12,998 bases of DNA from Alphaproteobacteria bacterium (lineage in GTDB: Bacteria; Pseudomonadota; Alphaproteobacteria; Micropepsales; Micropepsaceae): contig QKCS01000236.1 in NCBI GenBank assembly GCA_003246795.1, positions 1 to 12,998 on the forward strand, written 5' to 3'. Shown one piece after another: positions 1-6,231 of the stretch. The notes beneath the pieces are model-generated. The model was not told where the DNA came from and did not search any database. It was given only the letters and a program-made list of their open reading frames with translations. The stretch's first letter is position 1. Each line of letters starts with the position of its first letter. A program made the translations under genes and the position numbers.

Positions 1-439
1 CGGACGGCGCTGGCGGCGCGGGCAAGGCCTCCGACTTTTCGGCGGGCTCGGCCTTTGCCGTCGGCTGGGCCGCCGACGGCGCGTCGCCGTGCAGGCGGAA
101 ACCGAAGTTCTGGCTGGGGTCGTGAAACTGGCGGATCGCCGCGAAGGGCACGACCACGGTTTCGGGCGCTTTGTTGAAGCTCAAGCCGACCTCGAAGCGG
201 TCGTCGTGCACTTTCAGATTCCAATACTGGTTCTGCAGCACGATCGTGATCTCGACGGGATGCTTCTCGCGCATCACCGGCGAAAGCTGCACGCCGGGGG
301 CGTTCGTGTCGAACGTGATGTAGAAATGGTGCGGACCCATGATGCCGCCCTTGGCGGCATGCAGCAGCGCGTCGCGCACGACGCCGCGGAACGCCTTGTC
401 GACCAGCGCCTGGTAGCCGATGAAGTCCTTTGTCGCCAT
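1..439 (-). CDS. sspB: SspB-family ClpXP adaptor, 3' end cut by window edge
   Basis: The minus strand is open from ATG at 439-437 to the left edge, giving 146 codons that begin MATKDFIGYQALVDKALRG. The product resembles alphaproteobacterial SspB, an adaptor that binds ssrA-tagged proteins and hands them to ClpXP. Family-typical blocks are visible: GPHHFYITFDT (about residues 35-45), APGVQLSP, VEITIVLQNQYWNLKV and FEVGLSFNKAPETVVVPFAAI (about residues 85-105). After these the chain turns into an Ala/Pro/Lys/Glu-rich linker (QPTAKAEPAEKSEALPAPPA). In SspB such a linker carries the ClpX-binding tail at its C-terminus, which lies outside the window. No strong Shine-Dalgarno sequence precedes the ATG. 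The gene is divergent from the DUF4386 cassette and about 5.6 kb from the tmRNA gene whose tag its product should recognise. Family assignment is secure; the symbol follows common usage. Confidence 0.93.
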   Translation of the reverse strand, partial: MATKDFIGYQALVDKAFRGVVRDALLHAAKGGIMGPHHFYITFDTNAPGVQLSPVMREKHPVEITIVLQNQYWNLKVHDDRFEVGLSFNKAPETVVVPFAAIRQFHDPSQNFGFRLHGDAPSAAQPTAKAEPAEKSEALPAPPAPS

Positions 440-511
440 GCGATGGATGTAGCGCCGTGGCCGGGCTGCCGCAAGGCGGCCGTTCGGCCGGTTTGCGGGC
501 CAAAATGCCGC

Positions 512-538
512 TTGATTATATTCCATGGAATGTATAAA
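512..538 (+). promoter_or_regulatory. Candidate promoter of the DUF4386-flavoprotein-marR cassette
   Basis: In an AT-rich island amid GC-rich DNA, a -35-like TTGATT (512-517) and a -10-like TATAAA (533-538) are separated by 15 bp. Shifting the -35 to CTTGAT (511-516) gives 16 bp. The start site would fall near 545, inside the second palindrome, and the first palindrome fills the spacer. This is the arrangement expected for a repressed promoter. The assignment rests on sequence pattern only. Confidence 0.45.
515..520 (-). promoter_or_regulatory. Possible -10 element of a divergent sspB promoter
   Basis: The minus strand reads a perfect TATAAT at 520-515, about 75 bp upstream of the sspB ATG. 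No convincing -35 hexamer lies 16-18 bp further upstream, where the sequence falls inside the operator palindromes. If used, this promoter would overlap the operator pair, so a regulator bound there could also affect sspB. Low confidence because AT-rich DNA easily yields such a hexamer. Confidence 0.25.
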
Positions 539-555
539 ACATTCCAAGGAATGTT
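517..555. promoter_or_regulatory. Tandem palindromic operator pair, likely MarR site
   Basis: Site 1 is the perfect 12-bp palindrome ATTCCATGGAAT (520-531), with flanks that are symmetric apart from one mismatch out to 517 and 534. Site 2 is AACATTCC-AA-GGAATGTT (538-555), with perfect 8-bp arms. Both share the half-site ATTCC, and their centres (525.5 and 546.5) are 21 bp apart, two helical turns, so two dimers would sit on the same DNA face. They cover the spacer and start region of the candidate promoter. The cassette encodes a MarR protein, a family that usually autoregulates through such palindromes. That this MarR binds here is inference. Confidence 0.62.
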
Positions 556-569
556 GTGGGAGTTCATGA

Positions 570-1349
570 GTGGACCGGACGCGCGAATACGGGGCGGCCT
601 TTGCCCTGACCTTGGTTCATGTGGGGTTGTTGTCGGCGGGGTTCTTGATCCTGGCCGACCAGTTTTCGTTTCCCGACATCCTGCGGGCATCGGCGGAAGA
701 TCGCTTGTCGCTCTTTCGCGAGAACCAATCCATGATCGTCGCCGCGTATTACATGATGGGGTTGTCGGGCGTGACGCAGATCGCGCTTGCGGTCCTTTTC
801 CATCAGAGTTTCGCGCGGCCAGGCAGCACGCTGTTGATTGCAGCTCTTGTCGCGGGCGTCTTAGGCGGCGCGTTTCAGGCGATGGGCTTCATGCGCTGGC
901 CGATCGCCGTTCCCTATTTGGCCGAGCAGATGGCGGCTGCGCCGACGGACGACGTTCGCACGGTCATCGCTCTCATCGAAGGGTTGCTCAACCGTTATGC
1001 GGGGATGGTCGTCGGGGAGCACTTGGGGTTCCTGGGACAGGGGTTTTGGACCGTGTTCGTGAGCGCCGCGATGTTTCGTGGGAGGCTGTTCGCTTGGCCT
1101 TACGGCGCGATCGGCCTTGTCTTGGGTGTCGTCATCCTGATCAGCGCGCTCGAACAATTGGGCGGACCGTTCGAGGCGATTGGATTCTTGTCGGTGCCGA
1201 CGTCCGCCGCGTGGCTCGGCTGGCTCGTCATGTGCGGCGTATCGCTCGCGCGCACGAAAGCCGACGGCATCGGACCGAAGTTCTTCGTATTCTCGGCGAT
1301 CGGCTTGATCGTCGTCATGGGCGGACTGGTCGCGACCGCGTTCATTTGA
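570..1349 (+). CDS. DUF4386-type multi-pass membrane protein
   Basis: The product is 259 residues and strongly hydrophobic, with about six to seven predicted membrane segments by eye, among them residues about 9-28, 60-80, 88-107, 145-170, 177-197 and 238-258. The overall pattern and the start MDRTREYGAAFALTLVHVGL fit the DUF4386 family of inner-membrane proteins, whose function is not known. The GTG start at 570 is chosen because TGGGAG (557-562) sits 7 nt upstream. An ATG at 566 is in another frame. It is the first gene of the cassette that continues with the Tat flavoprotein (25-bp gap) and marR, and it is preceded by the tandem operator. A role in export, sensing or repair of membrane damage cannot be told apart from sequence. 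Confidence 0.85.
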   Translation: MDRTREYGAAFALTLVHVGLLSAGFLILADQFSFPDILRASAEDRLSLFRENQSMIVAAYYMMGLSGVTQIALAVLFHQSFARPGSTLLIAALVAGVLGGAFQAMGFMRWPIAVPYLAEQMAAAPTDDVRTVIALIEGLLNRYAGMVVGEHLGFLGQGFWTVFVSAAMFRGRLFAWPYGAIGLVLGVVILISALEQLGGPFEAIGFLSVPTSAAWLGWLVMCGVSLARTKADGIGPKFFVFSAIGLIVVMGGLVATAFI

Positions 1350-1374
1350 ACCTGAATCGAAAGGGAGACAGATC

Positions 1375-2520
1375 ATGACATCGCGCCGCACGTTTCTTCG
1401 CGTCGCCGGGACCTCCGCCGTGATTCTCGCGGCAGGCGGTATCGGATTGACCCAGTGCGACCCCATGCCGGACGCTGCCGTCGAGGCATGGAAGGGGCCC
1501 GCACCGGACATTCGCGACCCGCGCGTCAAGGCGCTGTCTTTCGCTTTGCTGGCGCCCAACCCGCACAACATGCAGCCGTGGATCGTCGATCTCAGCGAGC
1601 CGAACGTGATCACCTTCGTTTGCGATCGCGCACGCCTATTGCCGGAAACAGATCCCTATTCGCGCCAAATCACGATCGGCTGCGGTGCGTTCTTGGAACT
1701 CCTGCGCATGGCGGCCGCGGAGCAAGGCTATCGGGCCGATGTCGAGGCGTTCCCAGGCGGAGACTGGCCGGCAGACGCGGTCGGCGCCGCGCCCGTAGCG
1801 CGCGTCACCCTTGTCGCGGATCAGGGCAATGCGCGCGATCGACTTTTCACGCAGGTGCTTCGTCGCCGGACGAACCGCGAGAGCTACGATATGACGCCGC
1901 TCGCCGCGGCCGACGGCGACGCGATCGGCGGAGCGATGTCGCAACTGTCCGTCGAATTCGGCTGGACGCAAGAGCCGGGTGCCATGGAACGGCTGCGCGA
2001 CATCGCGCGACGCGCGTGGCGGATCGAAGTCAAGAAAGACGCAACCTATCTTGAAAGCGTCAAGGTCTTTCGCATTACGGGCTCCGAGATCGCCAAGCAT
2101 CGCGACGGCCTTTCGTTTCATGGCCCGTTCTTTTGGTGGGCGAATGCGCTTGGTCTGTTTTCGCGCGAAACGGCCATGGACGCGTTCGCGCGCGACCAAG
2201 CGCTGGCGTTGATCGAGGCGCATTTGAAGACGCCTGCCTTTGCTTGGATCGCGACGTCGGCGAACGACCGCCGGGCGCATCTCGACGCAGGCGCGGCTTA
2301 TGTCCGGGCCTGTCTCAAGGCGACGGAGCTCGGGCTTGCGACGCATCCCTTGAGCCAGGCGCTACAGGAATTTCCCGAAATGCTGCCGCTGCTCGCCGAA
2401 CACAAACGCGCACTCGGATATGCCGACGAGATGACGGTGCAAATGTTCTTCCGCGTCGGACGCGCGGCCGAGGTCGAACCGGCGCCGCGCCGGCCGCTTG
2501 ACGCGATCATGCGCGCTTGA
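1375..2520 (+). CDS. Tat-exported Acg-family nitroreductase-like flavoprotein
   Basis: The product is 381 residues. The N-terminus SRRTFLRVAG (3-12) is a twin-arginine motif followed by a hydrophobic stretch (13-26), so the protein is probably exported folded, as suits a cofactor-bound enzyme. The mature part resembles the Acg branch of the nitroreductase superfamily, which binds FMN. PHNMQPW (63-69) matches the N-terminal FMN-contact block (usually HNxQPW), RRTNRESYD is the mid-protein R-TNR-Y block, and near the C-terminus VQMFFRVGRA and RRPLDAIM match the family ending. Substrate is unknown; nitro compounds, quinones or other electrophiles are possible. AAGGGAG (1361-1367) lies 7 nt before the ATG. 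Cys28 follows LTQ, which is a poor lipobox, so a lipoprotein is unlikely. The gene is co-transcribed with the DUF4386 gene and marR. Confidence 0.85.
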   Translation: MTSRRTFLRVAGTSAVILAAGGIGLTQCDPMPDAAVEAWKGPAPDIRDPRVKALSFALLAPNPHNMQPWIVDLSEPNVITFVCDRARLLPETDPYSRQITIGCGAFLELLRMAAAEQGYRADVEAFPGGDWPADAVGAAPVARVTLVADQGNARDRLFTQVLRRRTNRESYDMTPLAAADGDAIGGAMSQLSVEFGWTQEPGAMERLRDIARRAWRIEVKKDATYLESVKVFRITGSEIAKHRDGLSFHGPFFWWANALGLFSRETAMDAFARDQALALIEAHLKTPAFAWIATSANDRRAHLDAGAAYVRACLKATELGLATHPLSQALQEFPEMLPLLAEHKRALGYADEMTVQMFFRVGRAAEVEPAPRRPLDAIMRA

Positions 2521-2534
2521 TCGGCGATGCGCGC

Positions 2535-2999
2535 GTGAACCGTCCAACGGAAGACGAAGTCCGCCTCGCGTGGCGCATCCTGTCGTGGATCGGCATGATC
2601 GAGCACTTGTCGCGAACGCGCGCGTCACGCGGGTTGGCGGCGGTCGGCCTGCCGTTCGCGCAATTCGTCGTGCTCAACCATCTGCAGTGGCGGCCGAACG
2701 AAACGCAGACGGTGTCGCGGATCGCGGTGGCGCTCCAGCAGCCGCAGCCCGGCGTCACGAAGACGGTGCAGAAGCTGATCGCGAAGAAATATGTCCGCGC
2801 GCGGCCGTCGCCGGACGACGCGCGGTCGAAGGAATTGTTCATCACGCCCAAGGGCATCGAGGTTCACCGCAAGGCGCTGCACAGCCTCGTTCCGTCCTAC
2901 CAAGACCTGTTCGCGTCATGGTCGGAGGTGGAGATGGAAGACCTGTTTCAGAAGCTCGACCGGCTCAAAGGCTGGCTCGACACCAAGGGGCGCGAATGA
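2535..2999 (+). CDS. MarR-family transcriptional regulator
   Basis: From GTG at 2535 the product is 154 residues with a MarR-type winged helix. A helical dimerisation start (about 6-35) is followed by a helix-turn-helix around TVSRIAVALQQPQPGVTKTVQKLIAKKYV (about 59-87, shown across two helices) and a wing containing the signature RPSPDDARSKELFITPKG (90-107) with D94, D95 and R97. There is no cysteine, so OhrR-like thiol sensing is excluded and ligand binding is more likely. A TTG at 2517 that overlaps the flavoprotein stop (TTGA) would add six residues. Neither start has a clear Shine-Dalgarno sequence, which suggests translational coupling. As last gene of the cassette it is a natural autoregulator of the operator pair at 517-555. 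Confidence 0.88.
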   Translation: MNRPTEDEVRLAWRILSWIGMIEHLSRTRASRGLAAVGLPFAQFVVLNHLQWRPNETQTVSRIAVALQQPQPGVTKTVQKLIAKKYVRARPSPDDARSKELFITPKGIEVHRKALHSLVPSYQDLFASWSEVEMEDLFQKLDRLKGWLDTKGRE

Positions 3000-3004
3000 G
3001 CCCT

Positions 3005-4105
3005 TCAGTGCAGAACGGGTAGGGCTTCGAGCGAGAACGGCTTCAACTCGCCGAACTTGCCGGCCTTCACCAGTTCCGCCCAATTCGGATTGACGATCAG
3101 TGCGCGGCCGACGGCGACGAGATCGAAGTCGCCGCGCACGAACATCTCGATCAGGCGATCGAGCGTGGCGGGGCTTGCGGCTTGGCCGCGATATGTGGCG
3201 ATGAATTCCTCGTTGAGGCCGACCGAGCCGACGGTGATCGTGGGCAGGCCGGTAACCTTCTTCACCCAGCCGGCGAGATTCAGATCGGAGCCTTCGAACT
3301 CCGGCTCCCAGAAGCGGCGCGTCGAGCAGTGGAAACAATCGACGCCAGCCTGCACCAGAGGTTCGACGAACTTCTCCAACGCTTGCGGCGTCGGCGCGAG
3401 TTTGACGGTGTAGTCTTGCTGTTTCCATTGCGACCAGCGGAGGATGACGGGGAAGTCCTTGCTCACTGTTGAGCGCACCGCACGAACGACGTCGGCCGCG
3501 AACTTCGTGCGCTTGACCATGTCGCCGCCGAAGGCGTCGTCGCGCTCGTTGGTGCCTTCCCAGAAGAACTGATCGATCAGATAGCCGTGCGCGCCGTGGA
3601 TCTCGACGCCGTCGAAACCGAGTTCCTCGGCGTGGCGCGCGCTGGTGGCATAGCCTGCGATCACCTCGTCGATGTCCTTGGCGGTCATCGGCTCGGTCAC
3701 TTTCTTGCCCGGCTTGAAGAGGCCCGAGGGGCCGACGCCGGTGAGATGCGGGTTGGGTCCCGCGCCGGGCTTGCGCATCAATCCCGTATGCCAGAGCTGT
3801 GGCACGATGTGGCCGCCCTCCGCCTTCACCGCTTTCAAGACCTTCGCCCAGCCGTCCAACGCGTCGCCGTGAAAGTCCGGCACGTTGTGGTCGTTCAAAG
3901 CGACGGGATGGTCGGGCGCGACGCCTTCGGTGACGATCAGACCGACGCCGCCTTTCGCACGTCTGCCGTAATAGGCAGCGACGTCGGGACCCGGGATTTG
4001 ATCGGGACTCTTGGAGCGCGTCATCGGCGCCATGACGATGCGGTTGGGCAGCGTCATGGACTTCAACTTGAACGGCGTGAACAGCGGCGCGGGCGAAAGA
4101 GACAT
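3005..4105 (-). CDS. Old Yellow Enzyme family NADH:flavin oxidoreductase
   Basis: The product is 366 residues, an FMN-dependent ene-reductase that reduces activated C=C bonds of enones, maleimides and similar electrophiles with NAD(P)H. It shows the OYE order: LFTPFKLKSMTLPNRIVMAPMTRS (8-31, with the FMN-contact T29 of classical OYEs), the PQLWHTG block (102-108), then IHGAHGYLIDQFF (169-181). In the last block H170 and H173 form the substrate-binding pair and Y175 is the likely proton donor. VGRALIVNPNW near the C-terminus is the phosphate-binding end. ATG at 4105 is preferred to a TTG two codons upstream because it opens the usual OYE N-terminus; no strong Shine-Dalgarno is seen. Its stop is 5 bp from the marR stop. 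Together with the exported flavoprotein it suggests a local electrophile-detoxification set, but shared regulation is unproven. Confidence 0.92.
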   Translation of the reverse strand: MSLSPAPLFTPFKLKSMTLPNRIVMAPMTRSKSPDQIPGPDVAAYYGRRAKGGVGLIVTEGVAPDHPVALNDHNVPDFHGDALDGWAKVLKAVKAEGGHIVPQLWHTGLMRKPGAGPNPHLTGVGPSGLFKPGKKVTEPMTAKDIDEVIAGYATSARHAEELGFDGVEIHGAHGYLIDQFFWEGTNERDDAFGGDMVKRTKFAADVVRAVRSTVSKDFPVILRWSQWKQQDYTVKLAPTPQALEKFVEPLVQAGVDCFHCSTRRFWEPEFEGSDLNLAGWVKKVTGLPTITVGSVGLNEEFIATYRGQAASPATLDRLIEMFVRGDFDLVAVGRALIVNPNWAELVKAGKFGELKPFSLEALPVLH

Positions 4106-4177
4106 GGACAAAGCTCGACGACGTTGAATAGCGGTCGCCTATCGAGCCTCCGCGTACGGATGATTGCAAGCCTCAAA

Positions 4178-4234
4178 TTCACGCCCGATTTTGCGTGTGA
4201 TAGCGTGAAATCCGGCGCGATGCTCGATTCGAGC
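4178..4234. repeat. Inverted repeats in the OYE-mscL divergent spacer
   Basis: In the 172-bp spacer between the two divergent genes, TTCACGC (4178-4184) is mirrored by GCGTGAA (4203-4209) with 18 nt between. Further on, GCTCGA-T-TCGAGC (4222-4234) is a 13-bp palindrome 43 bp before the mscL start. Either could be an operator or an mRNA hairpin. No convincing promoter hexamers were found next to them. Confidence 0.35.
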
Positions 4235-4277
4235 GGACGCGCCGTTGTTCGCGGCAAGAGGAGAGGCTCCGTCGACG

Positions 4278-4691
4278 ATGTTGAAGGAATTTCGAGAGTT
4301 CGCGCTCAAAGGCAACGTGGTCGATCTCGCCATCGGCGTCATCATCGGCGGCGCGTTCGGGACGATCGTCGCCTCGCTGGTCGGCGACGTCATCATGCCT
4401 TTGATCGGCGCCTTGGGCAGCGCCGATTTTTCCAACTATTTCCTGCCGCTGAATGACGCGGTTACGGCGGCGACGCTGGAAGAGGCCAAGACGCAGGGCG
4501 CCGTCCTGGCTTGGGGCAAGTTCGTGACGGCGGTCATCAACTTTTCCATCATCGCGTTCGTCCTGTTTCTGATCGTCAAGGGAATCAACAGGATGAAGCG
4601 GCAGCCGCCGCCCGCGCCGGCAACACCGCCCGAGCCGTCGGCGGAAGCGAAATTGCTGACCGAAATACGGGATCTTCTGGCCAAGCGTTGA
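4278..4691 (+). CDS. mscL: Large-conductance mechanosensitive channel
   Basis: The product is 137 residues, the normal MscL length. The N-terminus MLKEFREFALKGNVVDLAIG (1-20) is the family's amphipathic helix plus the start of TM1. VIIGGAFGTIVASLVGDVIMPLIGAL follows, containing the pore-constriction glycines and alanines. A periplasmic loop (about 46-73), TM2 (about 78-98, INFSIIAFVLFLIVKGIN) and a cytoplasmic tail with a Pro/Ala linker and the helix EAKLLTEIRDLLAKR complete the fold. The channel opens under membrane tension to release solutes on osmotic downshock. ATG 4278 is chosen for the conserved N-terminus, with a purine-rich AAGAGGAGAGG at 4256-4266, rather far upstream. It is a single-gene unit ending at an intrinsic terminator. 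Confidence 0.97.
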   Translation: MLKEFREFALKGNVVDLAIGVIIGGAFGTIVASLVGDVIMPLIGALGSADFSNYFLPLNDAVTAATLEEAKTQGAVLAWGKFVTAVINFSIIAFVLFLIVKGINRMKRQPPPAPATPPEPSAEAKLLTEIRDLLAKR

Positions 4692-4713
4692 CGGGCGCAG
4701 CCGCCCGGACCTG

Positions 4714-4743
4714 GAGCGCCGGCTGCGACGCCGGCGCTCTTTT
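4714..4743 (+). terminator. Intrinsic terminator of mscL
   Basis: GAGCGCCGGC (4714-4723) and GCCGGCGCTC (4730-4739) form a perfect 10-bp GC-rich stem with a 6-nt loop, followed directly by TTTT (4740-4743). It starts 22 bp after the mscL stop and 35 bp before the next gene. Confidence 0.9.
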
Positions 4744-4777
4744 CATGTCGACGGCGTGGGCCTAGGTTGCGCGTCCA

Positions 4778-6040
4778 TTGCAGAAGACGCCCGACATAGA
4801 CACGAGCGCCGTCGCCGCGCCCGAAGCGTTGCCGCCTGCCGTTCCGCCCGCACGACAACGTCTGAGAACCGTCTTTCGGCACCGGAACTACCGGCTTTTC
4901 TTCACGGGTCAGCTGATTTCGTTGCTCGGGTTCTGGATGCAGGCGATCGCACAGTCGTGGCTCGTTTATCGGTTGACCGATTCGCCGCTTTTGCTCGGGG
5001 TGGTCGGGTTCGCCGGGCAGGTGCCGATTCTCTTGATTTCACCGTTCGCCGGTGTGGTTGCGGATCGGCTGGAGCGGCGGCGCATTCTCACCATCACCCA
5101 AAGCATCATGATGGCGAGCGCCTGCGCATTGGCGGCGCTGACGCTGACCGGCGTCGTGCACGTGTGGCACATCATCATGTTCGCCGCGATCTCGGGCCTC
5201 GCCAATGCGTTCGACGTGCCGGCGCGCCAATCGTTCACGATCGAGATGGTGGGGCGCGAGGATCTGCCGCGCGCGATCGCGCTCAACTCGATCATGTTCA
5301 ACTCGGCGCGCCTCGTCGGCCCGGCGCTCGCCGGGTTGCTCGTCGCCGCTGTGGGCGAGGGCTGGTGCATGGCGTTGAACGGGGCGTCCTATTGGGCCGT
5401 ATTGGCAGGGTTGTTCATGATGCGGCTCGACCCTCAGCCGGTGCGTCCGCCCAGCCATCCGCTGCACGACCTGCGTGAAGGGTTCATCTACGTCGTCACG
5501 CACGCGCAGACGCGCACGCTGCTCGGGCTGCTCGCGGGTTCGAGCCTATTCGGCACGTCCTACATCACGCTGATGCCGGTCTTCGCGCGCGACGTGTTGC
5601 ACGGCGGGTCGGAATCGATGGGGCTTTTGATGGCGTCGATCGGGGCGGGGGCGGTGCTCGGCGCGGTCGGGGTGTCACGCATTCCGTCCGATTTTCTGCC
5701 CAAGATGCCGTTCATAAGCGCGGCGTGTTTCGGCCTCGCGCTGATCGCCTTCTCGCAATCGACGAGCTTTGCGTTGTCAATGGTTCTGCTGGTCCCTGCG
5801 GGGCTTGGGATGATGAGCCAGGGCGTTTCGACGAACACGACGATCCAAAGCACGATCGACGATGCGATGCGCGGGCGCGTGATGGCCTACTACGTCATGT
5901 CGTTCATCGGGATGATCCCGATCAGCGCGCTCATCGCCGGCTGGGCGTCGCACCTGATCGGGGCGCCGACGACACTGGCCATCGGCGGGACATGCGTCGT
6001 CATCGCGGCCGGCACGGCGTACATGCTGCAAAGGAAATAG
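4778..6040 (+). CDS. MFS transporter, EntS/MFS_3-like exporter
   Basis: The product is 420 residues with about twelve hydrophobic segments after a proline/alanine-rich cytoplasmic N-tail (1-30). FRHRNYRLFFTGQLISLLG (33-51) opens TM1, and GVVADRLERRR (92-102) is the MFS motif A between TM2 and TM3. GLANAFDVPARQSF and LNSIMFNSARLVGPALAG are typical of the MFS_3 group that includes enterobactin exporter EntS and many drug exporters. Substrate cannot be predicted. The only start that keeps TM1 is TTG 4778: a TAG stop lies in frame at 4763, and the first in-frame ATG falls inside TM1. Its ribosome-binding site is weak. The gene converges on ssrA and shares the hairpin at 6043-6072 with it. Confidence 0.88.
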   Translation: MQKTPDIDTSAVAAPEALPPAVPPARQRLRTVFRHRNYRLFFTGQLISLLGFWMQAIAQSWLVYRLTDSPLLLGVVGFAGQVPILLISPFAGVVADRLERRRILTITQSIMMASACALAALTLTGVVHVWHIIMFAAISGLANAFDVPARQSFTIEMVGREDLPRAIALNSIMFNSARLVGPALAGLLVAAVGEGWCMALNGASYWAVLAGLFMMRLDPQPVRPPSHPLHDLREGFIYVVTHAQTRTLLGLLAGSSLFGTSYITLMPVFARDVLHGGSESMGLLMASIGAGAVLGAVGVSRIPSDFLPKMPFISAACFGLALIAFSQSTSFALSMVLLVPAGLGMMSQGVSTNTTIQSTIDDAMRGRVMAYYVMSFIGMIPISALIAGWASHLIGAPTTLAIGGTCVVIAAGTAYMLQRK

Positions 6041-6042
6041 GT

Positions 6043-6072
6043 GGAGGGGCTTCTGTTGCCCGGCGCCCCTCC
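6043..6072. terminator. Shared hairpin between MFS gene and ssrA 3' end
   Basis: GGAGGGGC (6043-6050) and GCCCCTCC (6065-6072) pair as an 8-bp stem with a 14-nt loop just after the MFS stop. On the minus strand the same hairpin follows the ssrA coding piece and is trailed by the pyrimidine-rich ACCTATTTCCTTT. There is no T-run on the plus strand, so it fits better as the ssrA terminator or 3' precursor hairpin, though it may stop transcription from both sides. Confidence 0.55.
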
Positions 6073-6088
6073 GAGCCGCGCTTACCTA

Positions 6089-6121
6089 TTAGGCAGCGAG
6101 GGCCATTTCATTGTCGTTGGC
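6089..6121 (-). other. tmRNA tag-peptide reading frame
   Basis: GCC at 6121-6119 is the resume codon. The frame encodes A-N-D-N-E-M-A-L-A-A and stops at TAA (6091-6089), followed in frame by TAG (6088-6086). With the alanine delivered by the charged tmRNA, the full degradation tag is AANDNEMALAA, 11 residues. The AAND start and LAA end match the known SspB and ClpX contact parts of the E. coli tag AANDENYALAA; only positions 5-7 differ. Confidence 0.93.
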
Positions 6122-6205
6122 ACCTATACGAACAGTCCGATAACGGCGGGACCATACCGGGCGAAAGCAACGTCTTTACGCGTTCGTCGATCCTGTTTCG
6201 CCCCC

Positions 6206-6231
6206 ACAGCTGGGCCCCTTTGAGGCCCAGG
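6206..6231 (-). other. Intervening segment removed from pre-tmRNA
   Basis: This 26-nt stretch lies between the encoded CCA end of the acceptor piece and the 5' G of the coding piece. It folds as CTGGGCC - TCAAAGG - GGCCCAG, a 7-bp stem with 7-nt loop, which would stack beyond the acceptor stem of the precursor. In two-piece tmRNAs the segment at this place is cut out during maturation; here that is inferred from position and structure. Confidence 0.75.

Noticed and set aside
89..1378. Long plus-strand open frame over sspB and the DUF4386 gene
   Set aside because: It is Arg/His-rich with no family features and crosses the promoter region. The sspB frame on the other strand and the DUF4386 frame explain the stretch.
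1375..1461. Lipoprotein signal in the Acg-type protein (Cys28)
   Set aside because: The residue before the cysteine is Gln, which does not fit the lipobox. The twin-arginine motif suffices to explain export.
2916..4169. 417-codon minus-strand open frame overlapping the OYE gene
   Set aside because: It is an Arg-rich shadow of the clear OYE gene, a common effect in GC-rich DNA.
6043..6072. Strong intrinsic terminator for the MFS gene
   Set aside because: The hairpin exists, but no T-run follows on the plus strand; it is kept as a shared or ssrA-side hairpin only.
6041..6223. Small plus-strand open frame after the MFS gene
   Set aside because: It lies over the tmRNA gene, whose structure and tag account for the sequence.
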